From Paenibacillus sp. YN15 (GTDB lineage: Bacteria; Bacillota; Bacilli; Paenibacillales; NBRC-103111): a stretch of DNA of 64,000 nucleotides. A model generated the notes under the pieces. The model worked only from the letters and a program-made list of their open reading frames with translations, was not told where the DNA came from and did not search any database. Positions 1 to 9,924 of the stretch are shown here, piece after piece. The first letter of the stretch is position 1. Each line of letters opens with the position of its first letter. The translations under genes were made by a program, and so were the position numbers. The DNA lies in assembly GCF_003285005.1 (NCBI RefSeq), contig NZ_QMFA01000019.1, positions 1 to 64,000 of the forward strand, read 5' to 3'.

Positions 1-58
1 GTATTTGGATATTTTTTCAAAGGATTTCAGCTCCTTTCGAGGAGACCTAAGTAGTAAC

Positions 59-199
59 GATTTTTCATATACATTTGGACAGCGCACCCACTTTCGGCCC
101 TTTTATGTATGATTTTTCATATACATTTGGACGATATACCCACTTTTGGCGCTTTTATATATGATTTTTCATATACATTTGGACGGTGCAACCCATGTC
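59..199. repeat. 52-bp tandem repeat, about 2.7 copies
   Basis: Units start at 59, 111 and 163, an exact 52-bp period. Each begins GATTTTTCATATACATTTGG and continues through a moderately conserved ACCCACTTT(C/T)GG segment; the third unit breaks off near 199. The array lies just downstream of the murG stop, so it is probably transcribed as part of, or just after, the 3' end of the dcw transcript. I see no ORF with coding character and no clean terminator in it. It has no variable spacers, so it is not CRISPR. Confidence 0.9.
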
Positions 200-260
200 G
201 AGCCCCATCGCATATGCCGGTGCAGGCGGCAACCCCCGTATACGGCTTTGCTGCTGCCGC

Positions 261-1361
261 TTACTTCCGGCTCTCCGCCGCCTCGCGGATGAGCCCGACG
301 ATCTTCCCGGTGGCGTCGAATCCGGCCGCCTCCTGCTCCATGGCCGCCGCGTAGGCGGAGCGGTTCGTGTACAAATCGCGCACCCGGGCAAGCAGCGTTT
401 CCGCGTTCAGCTCCTCCTCCTCCAGCACCTGGGCAAAGCCCCGGCGGGCGAAGGACTCCGCGTTCAGGACCTGGTCGCCTCGGCTGACGTTCCGGCTGAG
501 GGGAATCAGCAGCATCGGTTTTCGGAGCGCGAGAAATTCAAAAATGGAGGTAGCTCCCGCCCGGGACACCGCCACATCCGCCAGCGCCAGCATATCGGCC
601 AGGCCAACCGTAATAAACTCCACCTGCTTATAACCACGGCGTCCGGCCAGAGCTTCATCCACATTGCCTTTGCCGCAGATATGGATCACCTGGAAATCCT
701 GCAGCAGCTCCGGCAGCGCCTCGCGCACCGCCTGGTTAATGGACTTGGCCCCCAGGCTGCCGCCCATCACCAGCACCACCGGACGGGTGCGCACAAAGTC
801 CAGCTCCATTCTGGCCTTGTCCGCCTTGCCCGCGAAAAGCTCCCGGCGGATGGGCAGGCCGGTATACACCGCCTTATTCCCTTTGATGTGCTTGACCGTC
901 TCGGGAAAATTGACGCAGACCTTGCCCGCCAGCGGAACGGAAATCCGGTTGGCCAGCCCCGGCGTAATATCCGACTCATGGATAAGCACCGGGATGCCTC
1001 GCAGCTTGGCGGCGATCACCACCGGCACCGTGACGAAGCCGCCCTTGGAAAACACCACATCCGGCTTCACCCGCCCCAGCACCCGCCAGGCATCCCATAC
1101 GCCCTTGACTACCTTGAAGGGATCGCTCAGATTCTTCAAATCGATATACCGCCGCAGCTTGCCCGACGAAATGGCGTGGAAGGGAATTCCTGTTCCTTCC
1201 ACAATGCCCCGCTCAATGCCCTCGGCCGAGCCAATATAGTCCACCGCCCAGCCGGACTTGCGGAGCTCCCCAATAAGAGCAAGGTTCGGCGTCACATGAC
1301 CCGCCGAACCGCCTCCGGTGAATACAATTTTGTTCCTGCCAATGAGTGAAGTGTTGTTCAT
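261..1361 (-). CDS. murG: UDP-GlcNAc:lipid I N-acetylglucosaminyltransferase MurG
   Basis: Membrane-associated GT28 transferase that adds GlcNAc to lipid I to make lipid II on the cytoplasmic face. The N-terminal glycine-rich loop GGGSAGHVTPN and the C-terminal acceptor/nucleotide signature SRAGATSIFEF are both present, and about 366 residues is normal for the family. A longer GTG start at 1376 exists, but that GTG is part of a GAGGTG ribosome-binding site and overlaps the spoVE stop. The ATG at 1361 lies 12 bases after it and gives the standard N terminus. It is the last gene of the dcw run in this window. Confidence 0.95.
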   Translation of the reverse strand: MNNTSLIGRNKIVFTGGGSAGHVTPNLALIGELRKSGWAVDYIGSAEGIERGIVEGTGIPFHAISSGKLRRYIDLKNLSDPFKVVKGVWDAWRVLGRVKPDVVFSKGGFVTVPVVIAAKLRGIPVLIHESDITPGLANRISVPLAGKVCVNFPETVKHIKGNKAVYTGLPIRRELFAGKADKARMELDFVRTRPVVLVMGGSLGAKSINQAVREALPELLQDFQVIHICGKGNVDEALAGRRGYKQVEFITVGLADMLALADVAVSRAGATSIFEFLALRKPMLLIPLSRNVSRGDQVLNAESFARRGFAQVLEEEELNAETLLARVRDLYTNRSAYAAAMEQEAAGFDATGKIVGLIREAAESRK

Positions 1362-1372
1362 ATTGTGAGGAT

Positions 1373-2470
1373 TCACCTCGAATATCGTGATATGTTCAGC
1401 AGAATGCCCATGGACACCAGCATCAGGGTCAAGGACGACCCCCCGTAGCTGATCAGGGGCAAGGTAATGCCCGTCACCGGCATCATGCCGATGACCACGC
1501 CGATGTTGATGATCACCTGGACGGCGATCATCCCGGTAATGCCGGCAGCCAGCAGGCTGCCGAAGGTATCCGGCGCCGTAATGGCGGTGCGCATCCCCCG
1601 CCAGACCAGAATGGTGAACAGCACCAGCACCAGGCCCGCCCCGATAAAGCCCAGCTCCTCCGAAATGATGGAGAAAATAAAATCCGTCTGCGGCTCCGGC
1701 AGGTAGCTGTACTTCTGGCGGCTGGCTCCCAGCCCCAAGCCCACCAATCCGCCGGGGCCGATGGCGTACAGGGATTGGATCGCCTGATAGCCCGCGCCCA
1801 AGGGATCTGACCAGGGATCAAGGAAGGCAGTGATCCGCTTCAGCCGGTAAGGCGCCGCGATGATCAGCCCCACAAATCCGGCCACGCCGATCATGCCCAG
1901 CCCCGCCAAGTGGGACATCCGCGCCCCGGCCGCATAGATGATCAAGAGCGACGCTCCCACCAGCACGGAGCCGGTGCCCAGATCGGGCTGGAGCATAATC
2001 AGCCCGAAGGCTGCGCCCATCACCGCCAGCGGCGGCAAAAGTCCCTTGGTGAAATCGGTGATCCGGTGGTTCTCGTCCGACAACAGCTTGGACAAAAACA
2101 GAATCATGCAAATCTTCATGAATTCCGAGGGCTGGATGCCGAAGGAGCTGATGCCCAGCCAGCTGCGGGCTCCTCCCCGGACCGCCCCGATGCCCGGAAC
2201 GAGCACCAGGATCAGGAGGGCAAAGCCGCCCAGCAGGGCCGGTTTGGCCAGCTTTTTCCACACCTGGTAGTCCACGTTCATAATGGCGGTCATGGCGACA
2301 ACCCCCAGAACGGCGAACAGGAGCTGGCGCTTCAGATAGTAGTACCAGTCCCCAAAATCATGGTACGACAGCACCGCGCTGGCACTGTAGACCATCACGA
2401 CACCGATGCACAGGAGCGCAAGGGTTGCGATCAGCATAATCAAATCCGGCGAGTTACGTGTTTTTCCCAT
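1373..2470 (-). CDS. spoVE: SEDS-family cell wall protein SpoVE/FtsW
   Basis: Polytopic SEDS glycosyltransferase that polymerises lipid II together with a class B PBP. About ten hydrophobic segments are visible, with family signatures such as GARSWLGI, QPSEFMKI and the C-terminal TGITLPLISYGGSS. An open frame extends 69 codons upstream, but its residues (a Trp/Arg/Cys-rich stretch) are not SEDS-like. The ATG at 2470 has GAGGTG seven bases upstream and gives a 365-residue protein. Lying between murD and murG, it sits where B. subtilis has spoVE. Whether it serves sporulation, vegetative division or both cannot be told from sequence alone. Confidence 0.92.
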   Translation of the reverse strand: MGKTRNSPDLIMLIATLALLCIGVVMVYSASAVLSYHDFGDWYYYLKRQLLFAVLGVVAMTAIMNVDYQVWKKLAKPALLGGFALLILVLVPGIGAVRGGARSWLGISSFGIQPSEFMKICMILFLSKLLSDENHRITDFTKGLLPPLAVMGAAFGLIMLQPDLGTGSVLVGASLLIIYAAGARMSHLAGLGMIGVAGFVGLIIAAPYRLKRITAFLDPWSDPLGAGYQAIQSLYAIGPGGLVGLGLGASRQKYSYLPEPQTDFIFSIISEELGFIGAGLVLVLFTILVWRGMRTAITAPDTFGSLLAAGITGMIAVQVIINIGVVIGMMPVTGITLPLISYGGSSLTLMLVSMGILLNISRYSR

Positions 2471-2528
2471 GCCCGACACCTCTTTAAGCGTAAGCTTGTG
2501 AGGGGCAAGCAGGGCTTGGACCCCTCTG

Positions 2529-3929
2529 TTAAAGGTTATGCACGGACTCCTTAAACATGCTACCCCGCTCTTCATAAGAGGAAAACATATCCCAGCTGGC
2601 GCAGGCGGGGGACAGCAGCACCACGTCGCCTTCTTGGGCAAAACCATGCGCCGCCTCCACCGCCGCCTGAAGAGCATCCGCAGGGGTGTTAGCAGTATCG
2701 ACGGTTTTCACCAGCTTGATTCCCGCCAGTTCGGCGGCATGGGCGATTTTGTGCCGGGTTTCCCCCAGCGCCGCCACAGCCTTGACCCGCTCCCGGAAAT
2801 GGGGAACCAGGTCCAGATAGTCCATCCCCCGCTCCAGTCCGCCTGCAATCAGCACGATAGGGCGCTGGAAGGCCTCCATAGCCTTGATGGTGGCCGCCGG
2901 GTTGGTGGCTTTGGAATTATTATAATAAACGATCCCGTTTTTCTCTCGGACAAACTCCAGCCGGTGCTCCACCCCCCGGAATTCCCGCAGCGCCTTGGCC
3001 ACGGCGGACAGCTCCGCTCCTGCGGACAGGGCAGCGGCTACGGCAGCCAAAGCATTCTCCACGTTGAATTCCCCGGGGATGCCCACCTCCGCCGCAGGAA
3101 GCACCTGCACGGGCGCAGCGTCCGGTCCGACCTTATACATGATGGCGCGTTCAGGCGCGGCGGACAGATAGACGCCGGCCTCCAGCTCCTCCCTCATGGA
3201 GAAGGGCAGCACCCTGCCGCTTAACCCCGGAATCAGGGAGCGGCAGTAAGCGTCGTCCCAATTGACTACCGCCACATCCTCCGGCGTTTGGTTGGCGAAC
3301 AGCTTGGCTTTGGAGCCGGCGTAATCCTCCATGGTGCCGTGGTAATCCAGATGGGTTTCGTAGACGTTCAGCAGCACGGCAATCCGCGGACGGAATTGCT
3401 GGGTGCCCTTCAGCTGGAAGCTGGAGAGCTCCACCACCATCCAGTTTTCCTCTGTGGCCTCCTCCGCCGCATCGCACAGGGCGCGGCCGATATTGCCGGC
3501 CACAATGGGCTTAAGCCCCGCCTCGTCCAACATCCGGCCGATCCAGGTGGTGGTGGTGGTTTTGCCGTTGGAGCCGGTGATTCCGATGATGGGCGCCTTG
3601 CAGATCCGGTACGCCACCTCCACCTCGGTGACCACCTCAATGGACAGCTCCAGCGCTCTGGCCACCGGCGGCGCTTTGTAGGGAATGCCCGGATTCTTCA
3701 CCACCAGGGCTACGCCCTCATGAATCAGCTCGGGAGGATGTCCCCCGCACACAACAGAAATACCCAGAGCCTCCAGTTCGTCGGCCTCCGGGCATTCCTC
3801 GCGGTTCTTTTTATCGTTGACGGTCACAATCGCTCCGTATTGGTGAAACAGCCTGGCTACAGCCACTCCGCTCTTCGCCAACCCCAGAATGACAACCTGC
3901 TTGTGTTGATACCAGCCTGGCTCTCTCAT
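2529..3929 (-). CDS. murD: UDP-N-acetylmuramoyl-L-alanine:D-glutamate ligase MurD
   Basis: Cytoplasmic Mur ligase adding D-Glu to UDP-MurNAc-L-Ala. It has an N-terminal Rossmann domain (VVILGLAKSG near residue 12), the ATP-binding GITGSNGKTTTT loop at about 116-127, the central ELSSFQL motif, and a C-terminal domain with NNSKATNPAA. At 466 residues it is full length. It starts 3 bases after the mraY stop, which implies translational coupling. No strong ribosome-binding site precedes the ATG; a GGGGTG lies somewhat far upstream. Confidence 0.96.
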   Translation of the reverse strand: MREPGWYQHKQVVILGLAKSGVAVARLFHQYGAIVTVNDKKNREECPEADELEALGISVVCGGHPPELIHEGVALVVKNPGIPYKAPPVARALELSIEVVTEVEVAYRICKAPIIGITGSNGKTTTTTWIGRMLDEAGLKPIVAGNIGRALCDAAEEATEENWMVVELSSFQLKGTQQFRPRIAVLLNVYETHLDYHGTMEDYAGSKAKLFANQTPEDVAVVNWDDAYCRSLIPGLSGRVLPFSMREELEAGVYLSAAPERAIMYKVGPDAAPVQVLPAAEVGIPGEFNVENALAAVAAALSAGAELSAVAKALREFRGVEHRLEFVREKNGIVYYNNSKATNPAATIKAMEAFQRPIVLIAGGLERGMDYLDLVPHFRERVKAVAALGETRHKIAHAAELAGIKLVKTVDTANTPADALQAAVEAAHGFAQEGDVVLLSPACASWDMFSSYEERGSMFKESVHNL

Positions 3930-3932
3930 GCC

Positions 3933-4898
3933 CTAGAACACCCCGTTCAAATATAGTCCGGCTCCCGCCAGCACCAGTCCGGCCAGCCAGAAGGAGAAAA
4001 CAACCTTCCATTCGCTCCAGCCCACCAGCTCGAAATGATGGTGGATGGGGCTCATTTTGAATACCCGCTTGCCTCTTGTTTTGAAGGAGACCACCTGGAT
4101 CACCACGGACAGCAGCTCAAAGACAAAAACGCCGCCGATGACCAGAATAAGCAGCTCGGCTTTGGTGAGAATAGCCACTGCCGACAAAGCGCCGCCGATC
4201 CCCAATGACCCCGTGTCCCCCATGAACACCTTGGCCGGATGGGCGTTAAACACCAGAAAACCCAGCACAGCCCCCACCATGGACGCGGCCAGAATGGCGG
4301 ATTCCGGATGGTGGGCCTTCATGGCGATAATCAGAAAAGCGCCGAAGGCCACTGCGCTGGTGCCCGACAGCAGGCCGTCCAAACCGTCCGTAAAGTTCAC
4401 GGCATTGGACATGCCCAGCATCATGATCACCACAAAGGGATAATACAGCCAGCCCAGAGGAATGGAGATATCCGTCAGGGGGATAGCCAGGTCCGTGGAA
4501 TGTCCGATACGATACAGCATGTAGCAGACAAAACCCGAAACCAGCAGCTGCCCCAGGAGCTTTTGGCTAGCGGTCAGCCCAAGGGAGCGCTTGAACAGAA
4601 TTTTGATGTAATCATCCAAAAAGCCCACCAGACCGTAGCCCAAGGTGGCCACCAGCAGGATGACCAGCTGTTCATTTTTGTCCGAGAACCGGAGAGCGGC
4701 CACGGATAAAGCCAAAAGGATAATGATGCCGCCCATGGTGGGCGTGCCCGCTTTTTTCTGGTGGCCCTGAGGGCCTTCCTTGCGGATCTGCTGGCCAAAC
4801 TTCAGCCGGCGCAGGAGCGGGATAAACAGAGGCCCGGCCAACAGGGCGAATAAAAACGCAACTCCCATGGGAAACAGCACTTCTTTAAGATCGATCAC
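3933..4898 (-). CDS. mraY: Phospho-MurNAc-pentapeptide transferase MraY
   Basis: Integral membrane enzyme transferring phospho-MurNAc-pentapeptide to undecaprenyl phosphate to make lipid I. About ten membrane segments are visible, with the family motifs [10 protein letters not shown], the aspartate pair in [23 protein letters not shown] and the cytoplasmic MSPIHHHFE loop. The 321-residue length is typical. The start codon is GTG, nine bases after AGGGGG. A 114-bp gap containing a hairpin separates it from murF, the widest gap inside this part of the cluster. Confidence 0.96.
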   Translation of the reverse strand: MIDLKEVLFPMGVAFLFALLAGPLFIPLLRRLKFGQQIRKEGPQGHQKKAGTPTMGGIIILLALSVAALRFSDKNEQLVILLVATLGYGLVGFLDDYIKILFKRSLGLTASQKLLGQLLVSGFVCYMLYRIGHSTDLAIPLTDISIPLGWLYYPFVVIMMLGMSNAVNFTDGLDGLLSGTSAVAFGAFLIIAMKAHHPESAILAASMVGAVLGFLVFNAHPAKVFMGDTGSLGIGGALSAVAILTKAELLILVIGGVFVFELLSVVIQVVSFKTRGKRVFKMSPIHHHFELVGWSEWKVVFSFWLAGLVLAGAGLYLNGVF

Positions 4899-4929
4899 AA
4901 CATTTTGCCCCCTGTAATGACACGAGGAT

Positions 4930-4966
4930 AAACGCCATACGGCGTCTTGCAGACGCCTTCGCGTTT
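4930..4966. other. Two-arm imperfect hairpin between murF and mraY
   Basis: Outer arms AAACGC/GCGTTT and inner arms GGCGTC/GACGCC form a nested stem. No U-tract follows on the minus strand, so this is more likely a processing or stabilising hairpin than a terminator. Confidence 0.5.
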
Positions 4967-5012
4967 GTCAAGAAATCGAGCAGCTTCCTCGCTTATGCTT
5001 TCTGTGATTTGT

Positions 5013-6404
5013 TTATACGCCTGTCAGCACCTCGACCAGCTCGTCGAGCCCCAGCATCCTGGAGCCCTTGACCAGTATGGCGTCCTTGGCATTGGCCTCC
5101 GCCGCTACGGCGTCGATCAACTCCGCCTTTTCCTGGAACCACTTGACCCGGCCCGGCGGCTGGCCTTTCCCTGCTTCAGACGCAATATGCCTGGCCAATG
5201 TTCCATAGGCGAATACCTTATAAATCTCCGGAGCCGTCAGCATGGCCCCGATCTCCTTGTGGTACCGCACCTCATCCGGTCCCAGGTCGGCCATATCCCC
5301 CAGCACCACGATTTTGCGCTGATAACCGGACAGCTCCTTCAAAAGCTCAATGGCCGCTTTCATCGATGTGGGCGTAGCGCTTAGGGAATCGTTGAAAATC
5401 ACCGCGCCGGAGCGGGTGTACATGGGCACCAGGCGGGTATAGACCCGCTCCAGGCTGTTCATGCCGGTTACGGCGTCCTGGTCGCAAACCCCCATATACT
5501 TGGTCAGGGCGGCGGAGGCCAGCGCATTCATAATATTATGCAGCCCCAGCAAGGGAACGCGGAAATAAGAGGTGGTGGGCAGATTGGTCTTGAAGCAGGT
5601 GCCCTCCAGCTCGTTCATAATGGCGATGGGATAGATGTCCGCTTCCTCTGTGGAACCGAAGCGGTAAGTCAGCAGCCCTTCGGGTTTGTCCGCCAACGCC
5701 AGCATCTCCCTAAGCAAGGGCTCCTCGCCGTTATAGACCAACAGAGAGCCGGGCAAAAGTCCCTCCACCACCTTCATGGTGGCGGCCGCCACTTCCCGCC
5801 TGCTGCCCAGAAGCTTCAATTGGGTTTCCCCCACATTGGTGATGATGGCCGCCTCCGCCCGCACAAAACGGGCCTGCTCCGCCAAATCCTCATGGGCATT
5901 CCATTGCAGCTCGAACACCGCCATCTCCGTGGACTCCTCCATCCGGAGAATGGCGCAGGCCAAATCGGTCAGCGGGCGCTCCACTCCGCCGTCCGCCTGA
6001 AAGGTCTTGTAGGTAGTGGCCAGCATAGTCGCCACCACATCACGGGTAGTGGATTTGCCGTCGCTGCCGGTGATGGCAATGGAGCGTACCGGCAGCTCCT
6101 TGCGGTAAGCCGCGGCCAGCTTCAGCAGAGCCGCCTTGGCATCCTCCACGCAGATGGACGGAATTTGGCCCGGGTACTCCTCCATATGTCCCGCTTCACG
6201 CAGCATGGCGGACGCTCCGCGGCGCACCGCCGCCTCCGCCATTTCCCGTTTGTCCCCCTGGCTCTCGGACAGGGGGATGTAGAGACAGCCCGGCCGGACC
6301 TCATCCGGATGAAGCGCCACTCCTTGTATTTCCACTTCCCCGAACAGATCGGGCACACTGCCCTCCGCCATCCGGGCAACTTCACTCAGCTTTCTTGTTA
6401 TCAA
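5013..6404 (-). CDS. murF: UDP-MurNAc-tripeptide:D-Ala-D-Ala ligase MurF
   Basis: Adds D-Ala-D-Ala to complete the UDP-MurNAc-pentapeptide. The Mur ligase layout is complete: N-terminal substrate domain, ATP loop ITGSDGKSTT at about 111-120 (a Ser-Asp variant of the usual GTNGKT), a central domain with TNVGETQLKLLGS, and a C-terminal domain with FNDSLSATPTSMKAA. The length of 463 residues fits MurF. The start is TTG at 6404, overlapping the murE stop as TTGA, with AAGGAG nine bases upstream, so murE and murF are translationally coupled. Confidence 0.94.
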   Translation of the reverse strand: MITRKLSEVARMAEGSVPDLFGEVEIQGVALHPDEVRPGCLYIPLSESQGDKREMAEAAVRRGASAMLREAGHMEEYPGQIPSICVEDAKAALLKLAAAYRKELPVRSIAITGSDGKSTTRDVVATMLATTYKTFQADGGVERPLTDLACAILRMEESTEMAVFELQWNAHEDLAEQARFVRAEAAIITNVGETQLKLLGSRREVAAATMKVVEGLLPGSLLVYNGEEPLLREMLALADKPEGLLTYRFGSTEEADIYPIAIMNELEGTCFKTNLPTTSYFRVPLLGLHNIMNALASAALTKYMGVCDQDAVTGMNSLERVYTRLVPMYTRSGAVIFNDSLSATPTSMKAAIELLKELSGYQRKIVVLGDMADLGPDEVRYHKEIGAMLTAPEIYKVFAYGTLARHIASEAGKGQPPGRVKWFQEKAELIDAVAAEANAKDAILVKGSRMLGLDELVEVLTGV

Positions 6405-7891
6405 TGCTTCCGACTCCTTAGCGCGGCCCTTGCTTCTTCCCGGTCATCAAAATGATGGGTGGCGCCATTTATAATTTGATAGGTTTCATGACCCTTTCCC
6501 GCAATTAATACTACATCTTTGGGGCTTGCCATTTCAATAGCCTTTTGGATGGCTTCGCGGCGGTCGGCAATGAGCTGGTAGTTCTCCGCGGCAAAACCCG
6601 CCTCCAGCACACCCGGCTCGATATCCCGCAGAATCGCCTCCGGGTTCTCCGAACGGGGATTATCCGAGGTGACAAACACATAGTCGCTGAACCGGGCGGC
6701 GATCTTTCCCATAATCGGACGTTTGGTCCGGTCCCGGTCGCCTCCGCAGCCGAAGACGGTAATCACCCGGCCCTCCGTCACTTCCTTCACCGCGGCCAAA
6801 GCGTTCTCCAACCCGTCCGGCGTATGGGCGTAGTCCACCAGCACCTGAAACTCCTGGCCTTCCCCCACCGCCTCCATCCGGCCCTCCACGGGCGGAATGG
6901 ATTCCAGACTTTTAATTGCCTGCTCTAAGGATACACCTTCCAAAAGGCATACCGCAACCGCTCCAAGGGTATTGTAGACATTAAATTTGCCCACCAGCCG
7001 CAGCTTCACATCCGCTTCCCCCAGCCAGGTGACCAATCGGAAAAAGGTGCCCTGGGCGGTAATCCGGATATCCCTGGCGCTGACATCCGCAGCCTGCTCT
7101 ACCCCGTAGGTGATCACCTCCACAGCTGTCTGCGAGGCAAAATAGGCGCTGGCCGGATCATCCGCGTTCAGCACGGCATAGCTCCGCTCACCGGCGTCGG
7201 AAACTCCTCCATTGCCAAGACGGGAGAACAGCAGCCCTTTGGCCTGGCGGTAATTCTCCATGGTTTTATGGTAGTCCAGGTGATCCTGGGTCAGGTTGGT
7301 AAAAAGTGCGGTGCGGAACCGGGTTTCCTTCACCCGGCCCAAATCCAGGGCGTGGCTGGATGCCTCCATGAGACAATATTGCACGCCCGCATCCGCCATC
7401 TTCCGCAGGCTTTCGTGCAGCTCCAGGGGCTCCCGGGTATTGGTGGAGCCGGTGGGATAGGAGGTTGCACCGATCCGCATCTCGATATTGCCCATCAGAC
7501 CGGTGACATAACCTTGGTCGGATAAAATTTTCTCCATAATATAGGTGGAGGTGGTTTTGCCGTTGGTTCCCGTGACGCCGATCACCTTCAGCCGGCTGCT
7601 GGGATAGCCGTTAAAGCAGGCGGCAATGGCCGCCAGGGCGTGCCGGGCGTCCTTGACCACCAGCATGGGCACTGCAAGAGGCAGCGCCTCCTCTACAACC
7701 AAAGCGCTTGCGCCGGCTTCCACCGCTGCGGCGGCGTATTGGTGCCCGTCCGATACCAGACCTCTTACGCATATGAACAAATCACCCGGCTTCACCTTGC
7801 GGGAATCCGCCTGAATGCCCTGGATCTCCACACCGGCGTCGCCAATCAGCCTGTGTACGGCAAATAATCCGGCCAACTCTTGCAGCTTCAT
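6401..7891 (-). CDS. murE: UDP-MurNAc-tripeptide synthetase MurE, meso-DAP type
   Basis: Adds the third residue of the peptidoglycan stem peptide. The ATP loop VTGTNGKTTSTY lies near residues 107-118, followed by SSHALDLGR and NLTQDHLDYH. The SDNPRSENP segment carries DNPR, which in characterised MurE proteins marks specificity for meso-diaminopimelate rather than lysine. Two in-frame ATGs lie six bases apart. AGGAGG is only two bases from the first (7897) but eight from the second (7891), so the second is preferred. Length is 496 residues. Confidence 0.95.
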   Translation of the reverse strand: MKLQELAGLFAVHRLIGDAGVEIQGIQADSRKVKPGDLFICVRGLVSDGHQYAAAAVEAGASALVVEEALPLAVPMLVVKDARHALAAIAACFNGYPSSRLKVIGVTGTNGKTTSTYIMEKILSDQGYVTGLMGNIEMRIGATSYPTGSTNTREPLELHESLRKMADAGVQYCLMEASSHALDLGRVKETRFRTALFTNLTQDHLDYHKTMENYRQAKGLLFSRLGNGGVSDAGERSYAVLNADDPASAYFASQTAVEVITYGVEQAADVSARDIRITAQGTFFRLVTWLGEADVKLRLVGKFNVYNTLGAVAVCLLEGVSLEQAIKSLESIPPVEGRMEAVGEGQEFQVLVDYAHTPDGLENALAAVKEVTEGRVITVFGCGGDRDRTKRPIMGKIAARFSDYVFVTSDNPRSENPEAILRDIEPGVLEAGFAAENYQLIADRREAIQKAIEMASPKDVVLIAGKGHETYQIINGATHHFDDREEARAALRSRKH

Positions 7892-7905
7892 GCTCATTTC
7901 CTCCT

Positions 7906-9819
7906 TTAATCCGATAAATAAATCCGCACCGTGGAGCCTTGGGGAAGCCGGGTGCCGGCTGCCGGAAGCTGGCTCATCACCTTGGTGCCCGTGCCCGATT
8001 TGGCCAGCACCAGATCGGACCGGATGTCCTCATAGATATCCTGGATGGTCATGCCCACCATATTGGGCACCTCCACGTCGGGAACATCGGGATACTTGTA
8101 TTCCTTCTGGATTTGATCCTTGCTGGGCTCCACCTTCATATAACGCAGGGAGTCGGCCATAATGTTGCGGACAATGGGGGCGGCGATCAGGCCGCCGAAC
8201 TGGATGCCCTTGGGATTGTCCACGGCGATGTACACCACCAGCTTGGGATTGTCCGCAGGGGCGAAGCCGATGAAGGACACAATGTGCTCGCTGGCGGAAT
8301 AACGGCCATTGACCACCTTTTGCGCCGTGCCCGTTTTGCCCCCTACCCGGTAACCGTCCACAAAAGCATTGCGTCCGGTGCCCAGGGCAACCACCTTCTC
8401 CAGGGACTCCCGCACCTTCTGGGAGGTCTCCGGGCTAATGACCTCCCGGACCAGCTCCGGCTTCACCGATTCCACCATCTCTCCCGTCACCGGGTGATAC
8501 CAGCCCTTGGTGACGTGGGGCTTATACAGCTTGCCGCCGTTCACCGCAGCGGACACGGCAGTAATCTGCTGGATAGGCGTTACGGACACGCCCTGCCCGA
8601 AGGAGGTGGTGGCCAGCTCCACCGGACCGACGCGGCTTGGTTTGAACATGATGCCGTTCTCCTCGCCCATCAGGTCGATGCCGGTTTTTTTGCCAAAGCC
8701 GAACTTGCCGATGTAGTCAAACAGGGTTTCCTTCCCCAAATTCTGGCCCATCACCACAAAACCGGGGTTGCAGGAGTTCTCCACCACCTGCTGGAAGGTT
8801 TCGCTGCCGTGGCCTCCGCGTTTCCAGCAGCGCAGCCGCGCCCCTCCCACCTCGATATAGCCGGGATCATAGAAGGTATCGTTCAGGTTCACTTTATTCT
8901 CCTGAAGCGCCGCCGCCAGGGTGATGATCTTGAAGGTGGACCCGGGCTCATAGGTCATCCAGATGGGCAGGTTCCGGTTGTACACCTCGGAGGGATACTC
9001 CCGGAATTTGCCCGGATCATAGGTGGGCCTGCTGGCCATCGCCAGGATTTCCCCGTTGGTGGGGTCCATGGCAATGCCGATGACCCGGTCCGGCTGATGC
9101 TGCACCATCGCCTGGTCCATCTCCCGCTCCATGACGGATTGGATATAATGGTCCAGGGTCAGCTGAAGGTTCAGCCCGTCCTGGGGCGCGTTGTACTGGT
9201 CCGTGGAGCCGGGCATGGTTCCCCCGCTCGCCGTGGACAGAAACGACACCCCGCCGCGAATGCCTTGCAGCAAATTATTGTACGAAGCTTCCACTCCTGT
9301 CAAGCCCTGATTGTCAATTCCAGTAAAACCCAATATATGGGAGGCTAATGTTCCGAAGGGATAATACCGCTTATTGTCCTCCGCCACCACAATGCCGGGC
9401 AGCTTCAGCTTGTTGACCTCCTCGGCCTTCTCCGGCGAAATCTTCCGTCCGCCAGGCTGAATCCGCTCAATCATGGAGCGTTTGGTAATGGTCTCCAGCA
9501 CCGATTGCTCGGAAATCTGCAGGACCTGGGCCAATTGGCGGGCCGTATCCTCGGGATTCTTGATTTGGGCCGGAATCGCCATAATGGTGGGTGTGGATAC
9601 ATTATACGTCAGCTTGACGCCGTTTCTGTCCCATACCTCTCCCCGCTTCGCTTCAAACGGAATATTGCGGCGCCAGGATTCCTCCGCTTTCTCCGCCAGG
9701 TCCGGCCCCATCCACAACTGCACGTATGCCAGCCGGATAATCAGGGCGGCGAACAGGACTGTCCCCCCCAGCATGGCATACCATAATCGGCGACGTATGG
9801 TTACATTGGAAACCCGCAC
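7906..9819 (-). CDS. spoVD: Class B penicillin-binding protein SpoVD with one PASTA domain
   Basis: Monofunctional transpeptidase. There is a single N-terminal membrane anchor (about residues 13-36), a PBP dimerisation domain (50-220), then the transpeptidase with the active-site triad STFK at 294-297, SCN at 349-351 and KTGT at 495-498. A single PASTA domain occupies about 570-637. The single PASTA domain and the position next to murE match SpoVD, the spore cortex PBP that partners SpoVE. The start is GTG with a GGGGGAG site upstream. It ends 14 bases before the murE start codon. Confidence 0.93.
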   Translation of the reverse strand: MRVSNVTIRRRLWYAMLGGTVLFAALIIRLAYVQLWMGPDLAEKAEESWRRNIPFEAKRGEVWDRNGVKLTYNVSTPTIMAIPAQIKNPEDTARQLAQVLQISEQSVLETITKRSMIERIQPGGRKISPEKAEEVNKLKLPGIVVAEDNKRYYPFGTLASHILGFTGIDNQGLTGVEASYNNLLQGIRGGVSFLSTASGGTMPGSTDQYNAPQDGLNLQLTLDHYIQSVMEREMDQAMVQHQPDRVIGIAMDPTNGEILAMASRPTYDPGKFREYPSEVYNRNLPIWMTYEPGSTFKIITLAAALQENKVNLNDTFYDPGYIEVGGARLRCWKRGGHGSETFQQVVENSCNPGFVVMGQNLGKETLFDYIGKFGFGKKTGIDLMGEENGIMFKPSRVGPVELATTSFGQGVSVTPIQQITAVSAAVNGGKLYKPHVTKGWYHPVTGEMVESVKPELVREVISPETSQKVRESLEKVVALGTGRNAFVDGYRVGGKTGTAQKVVNGRYSASEHIVSFIGFAPADNPKLVVYIAVDNPKGIQFGGLIAAPIVRNIMADSLRYMKVEPSKDQIQKEYKYPDVPDVEVPNMVGMTIQDIYEDIRSDLVLAKSGTGTKVMSQLPAAGTRLPQGSTVRIYLSD

Positions 9820-9924
9820 GGGCGCTCTCCCCCATTCGCAAATAGTCAGACTCGTTCACTTCATGACTATTCGGGACAAACAGGGGATAGAACAAGCTCG
9901 TGCGGGAGATGACCGCTGGCATTG

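Noticed and set aside
59-199. Possible CRISPR array
   Set aside because: The whole 52-bp unit repeats, including what would be the spacer, and no cas genes are nearby. The same applies to the 24792-25015 and 62171-62359 clusters, which also contain inverted copies.
186-1349. A 387-codon plus-strand frame opposite murG
   Set aside because: Reverse-strand shadow of murG caused by high GC at third codon positions; no ribosome-binding site and no protein-like pattern.
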